64,000 nt of DNA, from contig NC_021673.1 in NCBI RefSeq assembly GCF_000247815.1, positions 977,658 to 1,041,657 of the forward strand, given 5' to 3'. Both the position numbers and the translations under genes were made by a program. The notes under the pieces were generated by a model. It was given only the letters and a program-made list of their open reading frames with translations, had not been told where the DNA came from and did not search any database. The stretch is from Ficedula albicollis. Taxonomy: Eukaryota > Chordata > Aves > Passeriformes > Muscicapidae. Shown piece after piece: positions 1 through 17,871 of the stretch (position 1 is the stretch's first letter; the number at the start of each line of letters is the position of its first letter).

Positions 1-924
1 AGCAGCTGAGGAAAAGCTTCCCCTTGTTGCAGCTGAAGCGGTGCCGGTGGCTGAGCCTTCTAAAATTAGTGAGGAATGGAGGATTTCGTTTGGAATCCAG
101 GTTGTGTTTTGCCAGATGTGGCTCCCGGGATGGGAATGAATCCTGGTTTACTTCAGCTTAACCCTGGTGGGGATGATCCCTTCCGGGAGACCCTCTGGGT
201 CCAAAGGACTCTCTTGTTCATCCCAAAACTTTTGGGCTAGTTCAGGTGTTTAACTTTTGTCATTTGGAGCGTGCAGAAGGACCCTTGTGCCCAGGATTGG
301 TCTGGCACTTGGAATTTGGTGTCCAGAAGTGTCCAGGTTGTCTCATGTCGCTGTTTCTTGTCTAACAATGTCCAGTGGCGCCAACCTGGGCTGTTGAAAG
401 GAGCTGGAGCAGCTCCTCTAACAACTTTTTTATGGAATTTTGATTGATTGCTCTGATTTTGGGGTTTCCTTGGGGTTTTGTGTTGGGACTCAGAAAGTTT
501 TTGGGATGTGTCCTGGTTTTTTTAGGGTTGTTGTTTCCCCATCCCCACCTTGAATCCTGGCATTCCCTCCGCGTCCCAGTCGCGTTCGTTTGTGGCGTGC
601 CTTCGTTTGGATGTGATTTTCCCAGCGCAGAACTTTTACCTGGAGAAAAGGATTGTTTGGGATAATTGGCTGAAGGTTGTTAGGAATGTATGAGGATCTG
701 TTTGGGTTTTTTGGGGAGAGTGGAATTGAAACCTGGCCGTGCTGGCTGTGGGATGTTTGTGGCTTCCCCCATTCCGTACCCGCCGCGGGGTGGGATGAGG
801 AGGGATGTGCAGCGTTGGTTTTTTGGGATGAGTTGCTTTTGGAGCTCAGGACGTTGAGATTGTGCTGCTTGGAGAGGGTTGATCAGAGCCTGGTGAATCC
901 TCAGGCTCAGCCTTACTTTTCTGG

Positions 925-1080
925 GAATTATTCACTGGATGGTTTGGGTGGGAAGGGGCCCTGAGGATCATCTCCTTCCACGCCTGCCGTGGGCAGGGGC
1001 ACCTTCCACTGTCCCAGGCTGCTCCAGCCTGGCCTTGGGCACTTCAGGGATGCTGCTGAGCTGGAGCTCCAGGCTGGCCA
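925..1080 (-). mobile_element. CR1 LINE 3' fragment
   Basis: Antisense CR1 words: GGTTTGGGTGGGAAGGGGCC, GGGCAGGGGCACCTTCCACT, CCTGGCCTTGGGCACTTC. Confidence 0.75.
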
Positions 1081-1379
1081 GAGAAGGTGGATGCTGAGCT
1101 GGGAGCTGAGCTATGACATGTCTGTGCTGATGGCTTTGACTGGAATTTTCCTGTAGGAAAGGAACTCTGGCTCACTTTTACCTCGTGGGTCACTCTCCAT
1201 GTCCACTTGTCAGCCAGAACTCAAATTCCTGGGAACTTCGGTATCCAGCACAACCAGGTCTCCTTGACTCTTTGGATGCTTAAATTTGGGCCAACCCAAT
1301 TCCCAGAGCTTGGAGCTGCTACCACATCCCACATGGAGCTTCTCCATGGAGCTGCTTAGAATCCCAGACTGGTTTGGGT

Positions 1380-1876
1380 TGGAAGAGACCTCCAAGCTCA
1401 TCCAGTGTCACCCCAGGGTGCTCCAAGCCCCCTTCAGCCTGGCTTTGGACACTTCCAGAGATCCAGGGGCAGCCACAGCTTCTCTGGACAAGCTGTTCCT
1501 GATGGACATGGATGGATGTTTGTATCCTTCTGTGAGCAGCAACCACTTCCATCTCTTGGTACTTTCCTGGAAGAAGATTCCAAGATTGTCCCCATCCTGA
1601 GGGTGCAGGAACCTCTTGGACCAGTGATTTGGAAGAGACCTCCAAGCTCATCCAGTGTCACCCCAGGGTGCTCCAAGCCCCCTTCAGCCTGGCTTTGGAC
1701 ACTTCCAGAGATCCAGGGGCAGCCACAGCTTCTCTGGACAAGCTGTTCCTGATGGACATGGATGGATGTTTGTATCCTTCTGTGAGCAGCAACCACTTCC
1801 ATCTCTTGGTACTTTCCTGGAAGAAGATTCCAAGATTGTCCCCATCCTGAGGGTGCAGGAACCTCTTGGACCAGTG
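1380..1876 (-). repeat. 250-bp tandem duplication inside CR1-derived sequence
   Basis: Two almost identical units begin GGAAGAGACCTCCAAGCTCA at 1381 and 1631 and end near GTGCAGGAACCTCTTGGACC. The unit is derived from the antisense 3' part of a CR1 element. Confidence 0.85.
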
Positions 1877-4800
1877 ACACGGACAAATTTGAGACTCCAA
1901 GGATTTATTTTCCTCATGCCCTTCTGTCATAATGAAAACTACATTTATTCATCTGCTTCTGGAGACCCCCCCCCCAACAGGAATTCAGCTCCCTTTTGGG
2001 AGAAGATGCTTTTCCAGCCATCCTGGTGATCCTGGTGGGGCTTGCTGGGTGGTGTGGAGGGTTGGGATTTAGGATCAGAGTATGGAACATTCCATTGGTT
2101 TTGTTAATGTGACCCATTACGGATTCAGACAGTCTGGAACTCCAGGTTTTTAGTTGTGACTGCTCCCAAGGTTGTTTTATTTTTTTTAATGTTCATTGGA
2201 GCTGTAGAATCTCCCAGGCTGTTCCTTGTTGGTGTCACTTTGGGACTGGATGTTTTTTTTTCTGGGAATCTGGATTCTGTTTTCTGCCTTTCCCTGAGGA
2301 AAACTAGCCATAAGGTTGGATCCCTCAGCACAAGCTCCTGGCAAATGTGCTGTGGTTAAACACCCACATTTCGATCCTGGAGCATGTTCCAATCCCCCTG
2401 GGATTGGAGATGCTGAGGGGAGAGAAAGGCTGAGTTTTCCACCTGCATTTCCCTTGGAATTCTCCTCCCCTTTATTAAGGGCATTAATGATGTTCCCACA
2501 GGCTGTGGGATGGGGGGAGGAAAAGGAGAAATTTGACTCTCACTGCCTGAACGTGTTCATGGGTTTTCCAGCTTTAATGTGTCTGGAAGGTTGGATTATT
2601 TAAGGAAAATTCACTTTCTGTGTTTGGCTGTGGGAGCCTGAATGGGGAATTTGGGATCCTGTCCTGGGATATTTCCAGTAATGGGGTGGCTGGAGCTCCT
2701 TGGGGCAGCCTGTTCCCAGATCTGCTGATGGAGTTGGAAATTGGATTTGTTTGGATATTTAGAAGGGAAGAGAGGATTTATAAACACCTGTTTTTTATGG
2801 GCATTTTTCCTTCCAGAATTTTAGAACTCCTTGAGGAAAAGTCTTGAGAATGTCCAAGTGTGGCTCTGGTTGATGGAGTGTTAGGAGAACATACTATTTT
2901 TTTTCCTTGATTTTTTCCTGACTTTTCCCATTTTTTGGAGTTAAACTTCCCTAAAAATTCTCTATCCCTGCAACTGCACCTCTCGTGTGAGTTTTTGGGA
3001 TCCACCCAGAGGTGGACCTAAAATTCAGGAGAATTTGAACCAAGAGTTAAAATTTGCTCCCAAAATATTGATGTGAGGAAGAGGCACCAGGCTGGATCAG
3101 GAAGGAGCTGGAGCTCCTTGTGGATTCCCTCTGGATTGCTCCAAGATTTTACAGCTTCCTCAGCATCTCTTGAATTCCATTATTCCCTTCCTGTTTGAAA
3201 TGCAGCAGCAGAAGTTTTCCAGCTGGAAATCCAAAGTGTGTCGTTCCCAGGTAGCAGGAAATAATTATAATTCCAGCTTTTTGCAGTGTGGAAATCCAAC
3301 AGGAAAAAAACTGGTGCTTGGTGTTTGCCTCCACAACCCATTCCCAGTTTGGAATTTTATGGCAAATTTCTGCTGTAAAGGAGCATGAAAGGGATTTATT
3401 CTCTCCTGTGGAATTGAGAGCAATTCCCAAGGTGTCCCTGCTCCTGCTGGGCAAAATCCCAGGACATTAAACTTCAGCTATAATTAGGTAAGAAACAAAT
3501 CCGTGGAGAATTTCTATTTATTTCTATTTACTTCTATTTATTTCTGTCAAAGGAGTGACTCTGAGCTCAGCCAGGGCCAGCCTTGCAACCTTCTGGTTTA
3601 TTTTTTTTTGGGTTGCAGGTTGCAGCTGCTCCCCTTTGAAATAGGATTTTAGGGTCACCTCGTGATTTTGCCTTTTTGCTAAATTTGGGATGAGTTTGGT
3701 CTCAGAATGGGATATTTGGGGCTTTGAGCTGAATTTTGGGAATATTTGGTGTTGCATTAGGAGTGGTGACACTGAAATGTCATGGTTTTGCCTCAGTGTG
3801 AATTTTGGGATGGAGGGGACAGGATTGCTTTTTTTTGGGGGGAAGTTGGGAATGGGTACCACAGATCCATCTGTGTCCCAAAGCCAGAATTCCTTATTTT
3901 CCAAGCATTTTGGGAGACAAAGGTGCCGTGCAGTGCCTGGGGGGGGGGTGATGTCATTCAGACTCTGTAAGATCCGGGTTGGAATTTGCTGCCCCATTCA
4001 TGGAAAATCCCCCGGGGTGGGGATATGGGGTCGGGGAGGTGATGGGGGCTGGAAATCCCTGATTTTCCCGGGAGAGCTGCAAGTGCTGGGTCCTGGGGGC
4101 CGTTCCCAAATCCTCCCCCTTTGAGGGAGGGGCGTGGCTTTGCTGCTCTGAAAAGATTTTTAGCACAAATCCCAAATTCTTTGCTCAGCTCAGGTGGAGC
4201 CTCTGCACATCCAGGGCCTGGGAATGAATCCCAATCCCTGGGAATGAATCCTCATCCTTGGGAATGAATCCCTGGTAGCAACCATTGTAAGTAAACCGGG
4301 ATTTTTCTGATGATTATTATTTTAAAATTCCTAAATTCCTCAAATTTTCAGGTTCCAGGACTTCCTCCTGAAATCCTTTTCCTGCTCAAACTTATTTTAA
4401 CTTAAATTGAGGAATTTACAAAGAGCAACTTAAAAACAAAGCAACTTAAACAGAAGAACTTTCTCTGGGCACAGATAATTTTGGGATTTGAGCAAAATGA
4501 TAAAAATTGTGGTTTTTTTCTTTTCCCCCTACTATTCCCAGTAATTCCTGCATTTTCAGTCCTGGAAGTGGCTTTGTGCTGGTAGGGGAAATGTTTTGAT
4601 GGTGGAACAGAGCCTGAGCTTTAAGCCTGGACTAACCTTGCCTTTAGGACAGTTTTAATTTGAATTAGGAATTTTTTTAGTGAAGGGGGAAAATCCAGAG
4701 TGAAATGATGCCCTTGGCTGCTCTGATCCAGCAATGCCCCACACCTGTGTCCAAAGTTTCCATGGAATTTTGGATTTAAAGTGGATTTGGGGGTTCTTTG

Positions 4801-7795
4801 TACAAATGGGTTTTAATGTGGATTTTGGGGTTCTCAGTGCAATTCCCACCCATGGTGTTCCACAGGGGGAGATGCCTGGGAAACCATCCTGGAGGTGCTG
4901 AACATTTGGCTGTGGATCCAGGCTCATCCTCCCCCTGGATGGGCTCAGGGATGTGCCTGGATTTTGGGGTTTAAGTTGGGAAAATGCAGCAAATTCCCTT
5001 TTCCTTGGGTGGCTCTTTGTGCCCAAGGGGGAAGTGATCCCATGGTTGTGATTTATGGGAAGATGCTGCTGGAATCTTCTTCCCTGCTCCCAGAGGAGGA
5101 GGAGGAGGAGGAGGGGAAGGTTTTTCCAAGAGCCATGCTTGGAATTCCAGTGGGGATTTGTGCCTCTATTTTGGGTCCCATCCTACTTCCACCCCCATCC
5201 TCATCCTCACCCTTCCATCCTCATCCTCTCCCTCCCTGTGCCAGGTGAAAGAATCCCTTTCCCATCTTTGCTTTTCCTGATTCCTGTCAGGATTTCAAGT
5301 GGAATTTCTTCTTCAGATGTGCCCTGAGCAGAAAGGGAAAAACAGGATTTTGGGGGAGTTTGGGAATTCTCAGGCAGTTGGGGGAAGGAGCAGAGAAACT
5401 GGATTTTTTTTTACTGGATCTTTTTCCTGGAGCCCTTCTTGCCTTCTCTAAGATCATAGAATTATAACAGATAAATTAAGAAATAATTAATAAATGAAGT
5501 CACTCATCCCCTCCTCTTTTTTTATAGATGAAAGGATAAATCCTTATTTTCAGTATATTTATCTCCTCCTTTCCCTGGAATGTCCAGTCCTCCCTTTTTT
5601 TCCTATTCCAGCACAGGAGAAATGGTGTCACTTCCCTTGCTCCAAACTTCCAGCTTCAAAACCTCAGTGGGAATGTTGTTTAAACCAGGAAATGGGGATT
5701 TTGGGAAGCAGAAGAGCTGGATTTGGGGATGTGCTGCAGCACAGGTACCTTGACCTCATTTTCCAGACACCTCAGCTTGGATTCCACCTCCTGTTTAAAT
5801 CAGATTTTTTTTCCAGGAATTTTCCTTCCTCACATGAGTGCTTTTTCTTTTCCACTCTCCTTGGTTTTTTTTTGGAAGGAGCAGAATTTCCTGTTACCTC
5901 CCCAACTCTTTTCCTGCTTGTCCATTCTCCATTTGCAGTGTGATGTTTTTGGGAGCCAGGGACACCTTGGGATATTAAAAGCCCAGTGCTCTGCATGAAA
6001 GACTTCCCAAGAATTCCTCCCAATATTCCATTAATATTCCATGAAGCACAGGGACAGCTGCACTTTTGTCCTTGTTTTTTATCCCACGTTAGGGATTCAT
6101 AAATGGAAGAGCAAAGGCCTGGGGGTGTTCCAGCAAATTCTTCTGTCTGGAGGATGGAAATTAAGGGGGAAATTCTGGCTGTGAGGGGAGTGAGGCACTG
6201 GAGCAATTTTCCAAGAGAAACTGTGGATGTTCCATCTCTGGAAGTGTCCAGGGGCTGGGAACAGCCGGGGATAGTGGAATGGAAAAAAATAATCTCATGG
6301 CAAAGCTGGGAATGGGATGAGATTTAGATCCCTTCCATTCTGAAATTTTGGGATTCTGTGGAGGGAGTTTCCTCCCCAGCTCCCAAGGAATTGCATTCCC
6401 AGCAGAAATCCATGGATGCAGCTCTCCATCAGCACCCAGGAAAAATGGTAAAACCCACCTGGAGAATTCCTTTTGGGCTTCGGGATCCTGTTGGAATTCC
6501 AGATTTCCACCTGAGGTGTTGGTTTGCTTTGTTTCCTCAGCCCTGGTGTGGATGAGGGTGATGCTCCATGGAATTGCAGCTAACCCAGCCTAAACAAAAC
6601 AGGTTAATTCCCAATTTCCTGAGCTGAGCTTTTTGCATTTGGTTCCTTTTCTTTGGACATGGAGGTGGCTTTCAGATGGATCCCTGTGAATTCCTGAGCT
6701 GAATTCCTGCTGGGAATGGGCCTTTTCAGCTCCCAGGCTGCTGATACTTAGAGAAGAAAAGCTCCTGGCTTCCAGATTTTCCTCTTTTAAAGGGAAGAAA
6801 AGAAAAAAAAACCTCAGGATTTAGGGGAGATGAAGCTCCTAAAGTTTTGTCTTTTAAACTTTAGAAGCCTGAGGGTATTTTTTTGGCTCCTTTTACATAA
6901 GGAAAACCAGGATAAAATTCCAATTATGTGTGGGTTGCACTTAAAAAAGGGAAAAATCTCCTGCAGCTCAACCTGTTGAAGCACCAAGAAATGCTGGAGC
7001 TGCTGAACCCTGGAATTAAAATAAAATTTTACTTTTATCACCATTCCCATGACAAAATTGGGATGTTTCCGCCAGGAGAGAAGCTGATAAAGTTTAAATA
7101 TTAAAAAATTTGGTCAAAGTGTGGCTCCATGCAAGGAATTTTGGTTGAAATGTGGCCTCAAATAAATAATTTTGGTTGAAATGTGGGTCCATATAAAAAA
7201 AAAAAATTGATAGAAATGTGACCCATGTAAAGAATCTTGATATAAATGTGGTTCTGTAGTCTTAAAAAAGCTTTTCTTGGAATTTAATTGGTGCTTAATT
7301 TTTGGTTTTTAACAAAATTAATGCATCAAGCTGCTGGAAACAGATCAAAGGTAGTGAAGCTTCCTGGTGGTGGGATTATTTTTTGGTTCTTTGGTTGATT
7401 TTGTGGTTTTGAAGATTATTTTAAAAATTTCTTCAGCACTTCTCAGGGCGTTCAGTTTTATTTTGGGTTTTACCAACTCTTTTCTCCTGACTTTCCCAGG
7501 AAGGAGCCACAAAAGTGCAGGAATTCCAGGTTCATTTTTTTTATCCCACTTTGATTTTTGGTGCCTGCAGGGAGCAAGGTGCAACTGAGGGAATTGCTCC
7601 AAACCTGTGGAGCTGGAAAAGTGCTGGAAAAGCCCTGGGTTATGTGTTGGGATGGATCCTGAGCTTGGAGCAGGGGGATTTTATGTAATTTCATCTCAGC
7701 GTGGGAGGAATTTGGCACAAGGTTCCTGAGGGAACAGCAGCTCCTTCCCTAATTTAGGAATTCTATTTTTATTTTCTTTCTTTCTTTTTTTTTTT

Positions 7796-7805
<10 letters not shown>

Positions 7806-7843
<38 letters not shown>
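7806..7843 (+). repeat. G-run, 38 nt, flanked by T-runs
   Basis: Thirty-eight G between T-runs (7775-7805 and 7844-7859). It may be a gap placeholder inside a poly-T or a true homopolymer. Confidence 0.9.
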
Positions 7844-7845
<2 letters not shown>

Positions 7846-7939
7846 TTTTTTTTTTTTTTAATTTGGGGAGAAGGAAAAGGCTGGGAAGGAAATGGAATCC
7901 ATGACTACTTTTAGGAAGGTCAACACTTTTTATTTTAAT

Positions 7940-8090
7940 TGATGGAATCCCAGAATCCTAAAAGGTTTGGGTTGGAATGAGATCATCCTGTCCCACCTTC
8001 CACTATCCCAGGAATGGGATTCTTCAATCCCATCCAACCTAACCTTGAGCACTTCCAGGGATGGGGATCGCCTCTTTCCTCTCTTTTTCC
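7940..8090 (-). mobile_element. CR1 LINE 3' fragment
   Basis: Antisense CR1: AGGTTTGGGTTGGAATGAGA, GATCATCCTGTCCCACC, AACCTTGAGCACTTCCAGGG. Confidence 0.75.
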
Positions 8091-9911
8091 TGCAGGATTT
8101 TTCTGGCATTTGAAGGATCCTGACTCTCTTTCCTCCTTGTCATTAATTCTCCTTGTTATTAATTATAAACACAAAATTTAATTACCTCTCTCCCAATATA
8201 CAGCTGATTAAAGGTGGATTTTTGTATATAAAGAGATTTATTTTTGCTTTGGAACCTCAGCTTCCACCTGGTGGTTGTAATTCTCTGCTGCATCTCTTTA
8301 GGAAGTCTGGAAAGTCTTCCTGAGGTTGGGAAAGACCCTTAAATCATCAAATGCAAGGTTTTTGTTGAGTGTTGGCCCCACAAAACCTCAAACCCAAACC
8401 ACGGGACTCTTCCTGAAAGTCTCAAACTCCTCTTTTGGTGATCCTGAAATTGAAATTAATTCCAGTCTCAGAGTGCTCCTGAATTTGTGGGGTTTGGAAT
8501 TCCTGGTTTGCCTGGCCCCATGAAATCCCATCTGCTCCACAGACCAGAACTCCCAGCTCAGATCTCCTGGATGGAATCAAACCCCCTTGGTGCTGCTCTG
8601 GGAATAATTTATAATCTTTTGATAAGATGATCACTTGGATGGGAGCCTTTGGAAGGGCAGGAGGATATTCCTGAGGGGAAAGTTCTTCCCAGCACTTCCC
8701 ATTGCTCCCAGTTCCCAGCTGCTGATGGTTTCAGTGGGAACGTGGGTGGTTCTTGTTCCATCACCGTGTCCGGGTTGCTCCAAATTGAAAATTTTGACTT
8801 TTTTCTTCCAGAATTGGATATTTCGCATTGAGCTGATGCTTGAGGTGGAATCTGTGATGTTTTCTGTGGGAAATCTTTGAAAAGCTGATGAAATGTAAGA
8901 GAATTCCAGCTCTGAGCTGTGCTGGAGAGCTGGAGAAGGATTTTGGCATCTCTGTAGTTCCATGACAGAGGGATGGGTGAAGTGTTGATGCCTTGCCTGG
9001 GGTGTGTTGGTAGGGCCAGGAAATTCCCTGGCACTTTCCAGGGAACTGAGCAAAGCAAGGAGAGGGAATTGTGTTCCTGCTCCTTCCCTGAGGAGAAATG
9101 TCTTCACTATGGGATCAGAGCAAAGATCTTGAGAAGAGTGGAAAATTGGGAAAACCCAACTTTCCTGTTGGCTCAGCATGGAGAATGATCTTAATTAATT
9201 CATTTTCAAGCTGCCAAAATAGGGATTAATTATGCAAAAAGCCAGGGCAGATGCACATCAGCCAGACCTTCATTAATAACTTTAACTTCTATCAATGAGA
9301 GGCAGAAACTTTCAGTTATTCAGGAAAGTATTCAAGTGGAAAGAATCCCAAATCCACCTTTTTCGGTCACATTTTTGAAGGTTTTATTCCTGCAGCATGT
9401 TGGTATAACTGGAGGCAGCACCAAGCCAGCAATTCTCTCCAAAAAGGTTTGCTCTGTCCTGATCCATGTGGGATTTTCCAGGGAATTTTGGAGCCTCCCA
9501 GCTGTGCTGTGCCCCCCTCAGAGCTGGGTTTGTGTCCAGGTGCTGTCGGTGTTTCCCTCACTCCGTGTCCCAAACCCATCCCATTCCAAACCCAGATGTC
9601 CAGGCTTGCATTTCTTGTTCCTACCTGGTATTCACACCTTCTTTTCCTGTTTTTTTTTTTTTTTTTTTTTTTTTTCTTTTTTTTTCCCGGCCATGCTTTG
9701 TATATTTACCACCTTCTCACTCCCGGTAAAAATGTTTGTGTTTCCCTGGCTGGATTGCAATAGAGAAGAAGAAAATGAGGTGAGTAAAAAGCAATTTTGT
9801 CATTCCTGCATCTCCTGTGAGCCCAGCTGGGTTGGTTTGAGACATTCCATGAATCCAGGGCCATTGAGGGGCTGGATAAAGCAAATGGATGCTTTTGTGG
9901 GATTCCTCTGG

Positions 9912-10135
9912 TTAAATTTGGGAAGGGGTGGCAGTAATTCCCATTACATTTGGGAAGAGGAGCAATAATTCTCATTAAATTTGGGAAGGAGGGGTGAGAA
10001 TTCTGATTAAATTTGAGGAAGAGAGCCAATAGTACTCATTAAATTTGGGAAGGAGGGGTGATAATTTCTATTAAATTTGGGAAGGAGGCACAATAATTCT
10101 CATTAAATTTGGGAAGGAAGGGCAGTAATTCCAGT
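9912..10135 (+). repeat. Degenerate 36-bp tandem array
   Basis: About six to seven copies around ATTAAATTTGGGAAGGAGG and ATAATTCTC words, diverged. Confidence 0.8.
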
Positions 10136-11694
10136 ATCACTTGTGCCACAAGCACATGGGTGGTGATGGCACAGCTTGGTGTGGGTTGATGCTGATTATT
10201 TAAAGACTTAATTTGTAAAAATAATGAGTTTTGCTGCCTGTGACTCAATGAATTTATTGGGAAAAGAGAAAACTTGGAGGCCTGGGATAGATTTTAATCT
10301 CCTGGCTTTGGAATGAGAGCTGTTAATCATTTTGGATGTGCTTTTTTTTTTTCCATTTTGGGAAAAAACATGAGAGGAAAAAGAATTCCTCTTCTCATGC
10401 AGAGCTTTCCCTGGAATTCCCACCTATGACATTTACCCAGTTACCTGTAGAGTGTGTTTCAAATTCTGGAAATTGTGTTTTGTTCAAATTGCTGGTGTTT
10501 AAGGAAAAAATCCCTGGAAGGGTGGACAGATGAGGGGAAATATCTTGGAATGTGGCAGCTCTGCTGAGTAGGCTGTGGGAAGGGGAGGAATGGAAATGGG
10601 GCAGCTTTTTTTTGTCTGCAGATCCCATATTTGGGAAAAGGTGGATCTATCCAAACCTCCTTATTCCCATTATTTCAAAGCTGTTGTGCTTGAAATTAGA
10701 AGGACTTTGATCAAAACGTTGACATTTATAATAATGGCACCAAAGTTGTAGCAAGAAGGAAAACTCTGAAATGCAGATTTCTTGAATTTCCAATCTTTTT
10801 AACTGTACATTAATTGATTTATTATTTATAATTAGTATGATTGAAGAATCCAATCCCTGATAAGAATTTGGGTTCAGATCTGTGGAGATCCTTCAGGTTG
10901 GAGAGGAACTTGGGAAGTGGGAATTTCTGGTTGTAAGGATAGTATTTGATCCAGGAATCCCCCAAAATTCTCTTCCCTCACACTTCAGGAGGCTGAACTC
11001 CTACAGGAGGGTGATCTCAGTAATGTTCATTTTGCCCTTCATTCTTCCATCAATTAATTGATTAAAAACTTGTGGATCATTCCCAGGATCACTTTTGATG
11101 TGTGGATTGTGTGGAAAACAGGGATGGCATTTTCAGCAGGACTTTGTGGAGATGGTTGTGAGTTGTGGTGAGAGGAGCCCATTTCAGAGCTGGAGATGCT
11201 CCTTTTTTTCCAAAGTCTGTGTTTTGGGTGCCCTTTTAGCCATGAAGCTCCTTTAAAATTGTCCCTGAAATGTCTCCTCATAAAAAATATGGATTTCAAG
11301 AAAATACTTTTAGGTTTTGCTCCCAGATTTTCCACAGTGAAGGGAATTTGCTGCTGCAGATCCAGAGTGGGTCACCAGGATGAGTAGTGGATAGACCATT
11401 AAAAGATGCTCACAATGAAACCCCCAATGTGTTGGAAAAAAGAGTTTTTTGGGATATGTGATGTTCCATGGTGCAAAAACCCCAGGATTTCCAATCTACC
11501 AATGTCTCATTTAATCATTTACTGCGGTGCCTTGAGCCTGGGCAGCTCCACGTTGTTTTCCATGAGTTAAAGGATAACAAAATCCTTAATAATTCACAGG
11601 GGGCTGCAGGAAACTGCTGCTCCTGCCAGAAATGTGCTCATGGCACAGCTACAGCTGCAAAACCCGGCTCTGGACAATTTGGATACGACTCTTT

Positions 11695-11900
11695 CCACTG
11701 GAATTAGGGTGAACACACAAAAGGAGTTTCCAGAGAAGCTGTGGCTGGCCCTGGATCCCTGGAAGTGTCCAAGGCCAGGTTGGACACTTGGAGCAGCCTG
11801 GGGGGTAGTGGAAGGTGTCCCTGCCCATGGAAAGGGTGGAATGGGATAATCCCGAGGGTCCTTTTAACCCAAACCATTCCAGAATTCCGTTATTCTGATG
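11695..11900 (+). mobile_element. CR1 LINE 3' fragment
   Basis: Sense CR1: CCAGAGAAGCTGTGGCTG, GGAAGTGTCCAAGGCCAGG, GTGGAAGGTGTCCCTGCCCA, then AACCCAAACCATTCCAGAAT. Confidence 0.8.
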
Positions 11901-12364
11901 CAATTTGGATTTTTGGAGATAAAGGCTGTTGACAACAAAGCCCTTTTCCCACTTGATTTTCTCCAGTATTTTATTCCTGGGACGCAGATGAGCTCTAAGA
12001 TATAAAACAGAGGGAGAAATGCCCACATGGGTGAATATAGGGTGCTGTGTGCTCTGAAAGTGCCTGGGTTTGGGTTCAGAAGGTGCTGAGTGAGCTCCTG
12101 GGCAGGAGGGCAGAACCAGAGGCAGAACCTCCTGGTGGGAGGGACACGGAGCTTGGAGCAGTCGGTTGATCCAGAGCTGACGGAGTCATCGCGCACCACT
12201 GGCTCCTGATGGGAATTCCTGGGGAGCTGTTAATTAGTGCTGCTCTGGGCCTCAGCCTGGGAACTTGCAGGAACTAGTAATGACCAGGAGAAGGCTGTTG
12301 GGGGAGGTGGGAAAAGATGGGGGTTTAAATTCCTGCTGTGAGTTGTTGGTCTGATTTATGCTGG

Positions 12365-12720
12365 AACCAAATTCCACAATCCCAGAATGGTTTAGGTGGG
12401 AGGGACCTTCAGGATCATCCAGTGCCACCCCTGGCGTGGCAGGGACACCTCCCACCGTCCCAGGCTGCTCCAAGTCCCATCCAACCTGGCCTTGGGCACT
12501 TCCAGGGATCCAGGGGCAGCCACAGCTGCTCTGGGAATTCCATCCCAGCCAGGAATTCCTTCCCAATATCCCATCCATCCCTGCCATGTGGCAGTGGGAA
12601 GCCGTTCCCTGTGTCCTGTCCCTCCATCCCTTGTCCCCAGTCCCTCTCCGGCTCTCCTGGAGCCCCTTCAGACCCTGGCAGGGGCTCTGAGCTCTCCCTG
12701 GAGCCTTCCCCTCCCCTGGA
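12365..12720 (-). mobile_element. CR1 LINE 3' fragment
   Basis: Antisense CR1 of about 350 bp: ATCCCAGAATGGTTTAGGTG, GGCAGGGACACCTCCCACC, CAACCTGGCCTTGGGCACTT, CAATATCCCATCCATCC. Confidence 0.8.
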
Positions 12721-13144
12721 AAGCTGCATCTAGGTAGAGTCACATGAAAACAAATGCACTTTAAGCTTAAAACTCAGGGCCTTTTGTAGCCCGGGACCAC
12801 GGAAACAGCATAAAAAAGCAGAGTTTTGCCCTCAATTAACTTTGTAAGCTGAATTCTCTTTTTAAAAAAATAATAATTAAATGATAAAAGGAGTTTGAGC
12901 TTGGTCATTAATAAGTGAGATAAAAAGCCTCAGCCCAAACCTCAGAGGAGGCTTAGTTTCAAGCTGAAGAAGTCTGAGGGATTGATTTTTTCAGGACAGA
13001 GCCGGGCAATGAAGACAGACCCAGGGTATGCATTTCTCTTTTATCATCATGAAAAATTCACCAGGTGAAAGAAAACGCTGCAGAGCTGAGTTCAAACCCC
13101 TCAAAATCCAATTCCTCCAACTGCATCTTCTTTTTCTTCCACAG

Positions 13145-17871
<4,727 letters not shown>

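Larger units (their letters stand above)
1..13144 (+). other. Upstream intron of SETD2 (no exon confirmed)
   Basis: I see no confident exon here. Contents: CR1 fragments, a 250-bp tandem duplication (1380-1876), a T-run/G-run/T-run (7775-7859), a 36-bp degenerate array (9912-10135), T-runs near 9650-9690, and unique AT-moderate intron rich in GGGAATT-type sequence. A short frame open from the left edge (2-100) is discussed as a finding. The segment 12735-12940 looks unique and repeat-free. Confidence 0.7.

Noticed and set aside
9336..9968. 210-residue frame on the + strand
   Set aside because: Crosses a poly-T run (poly-Phe) in the intron and shows no recognisable domain.
12920..13025. Basic peptide frame (KKPQPKPQRRLSFKLKKSEG) before exon 3
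   Set aside because: An in-frame stop lies directly upstream, with no acceptor, and it does not match SETD2.
13028..13144. Upstream extension of the exon 3 frame starting with ATG-like MHFSFIIMKN
   Set aside because: A strong acceptor at 13144 and loss of SETD2 similarity before it mark this as intron.
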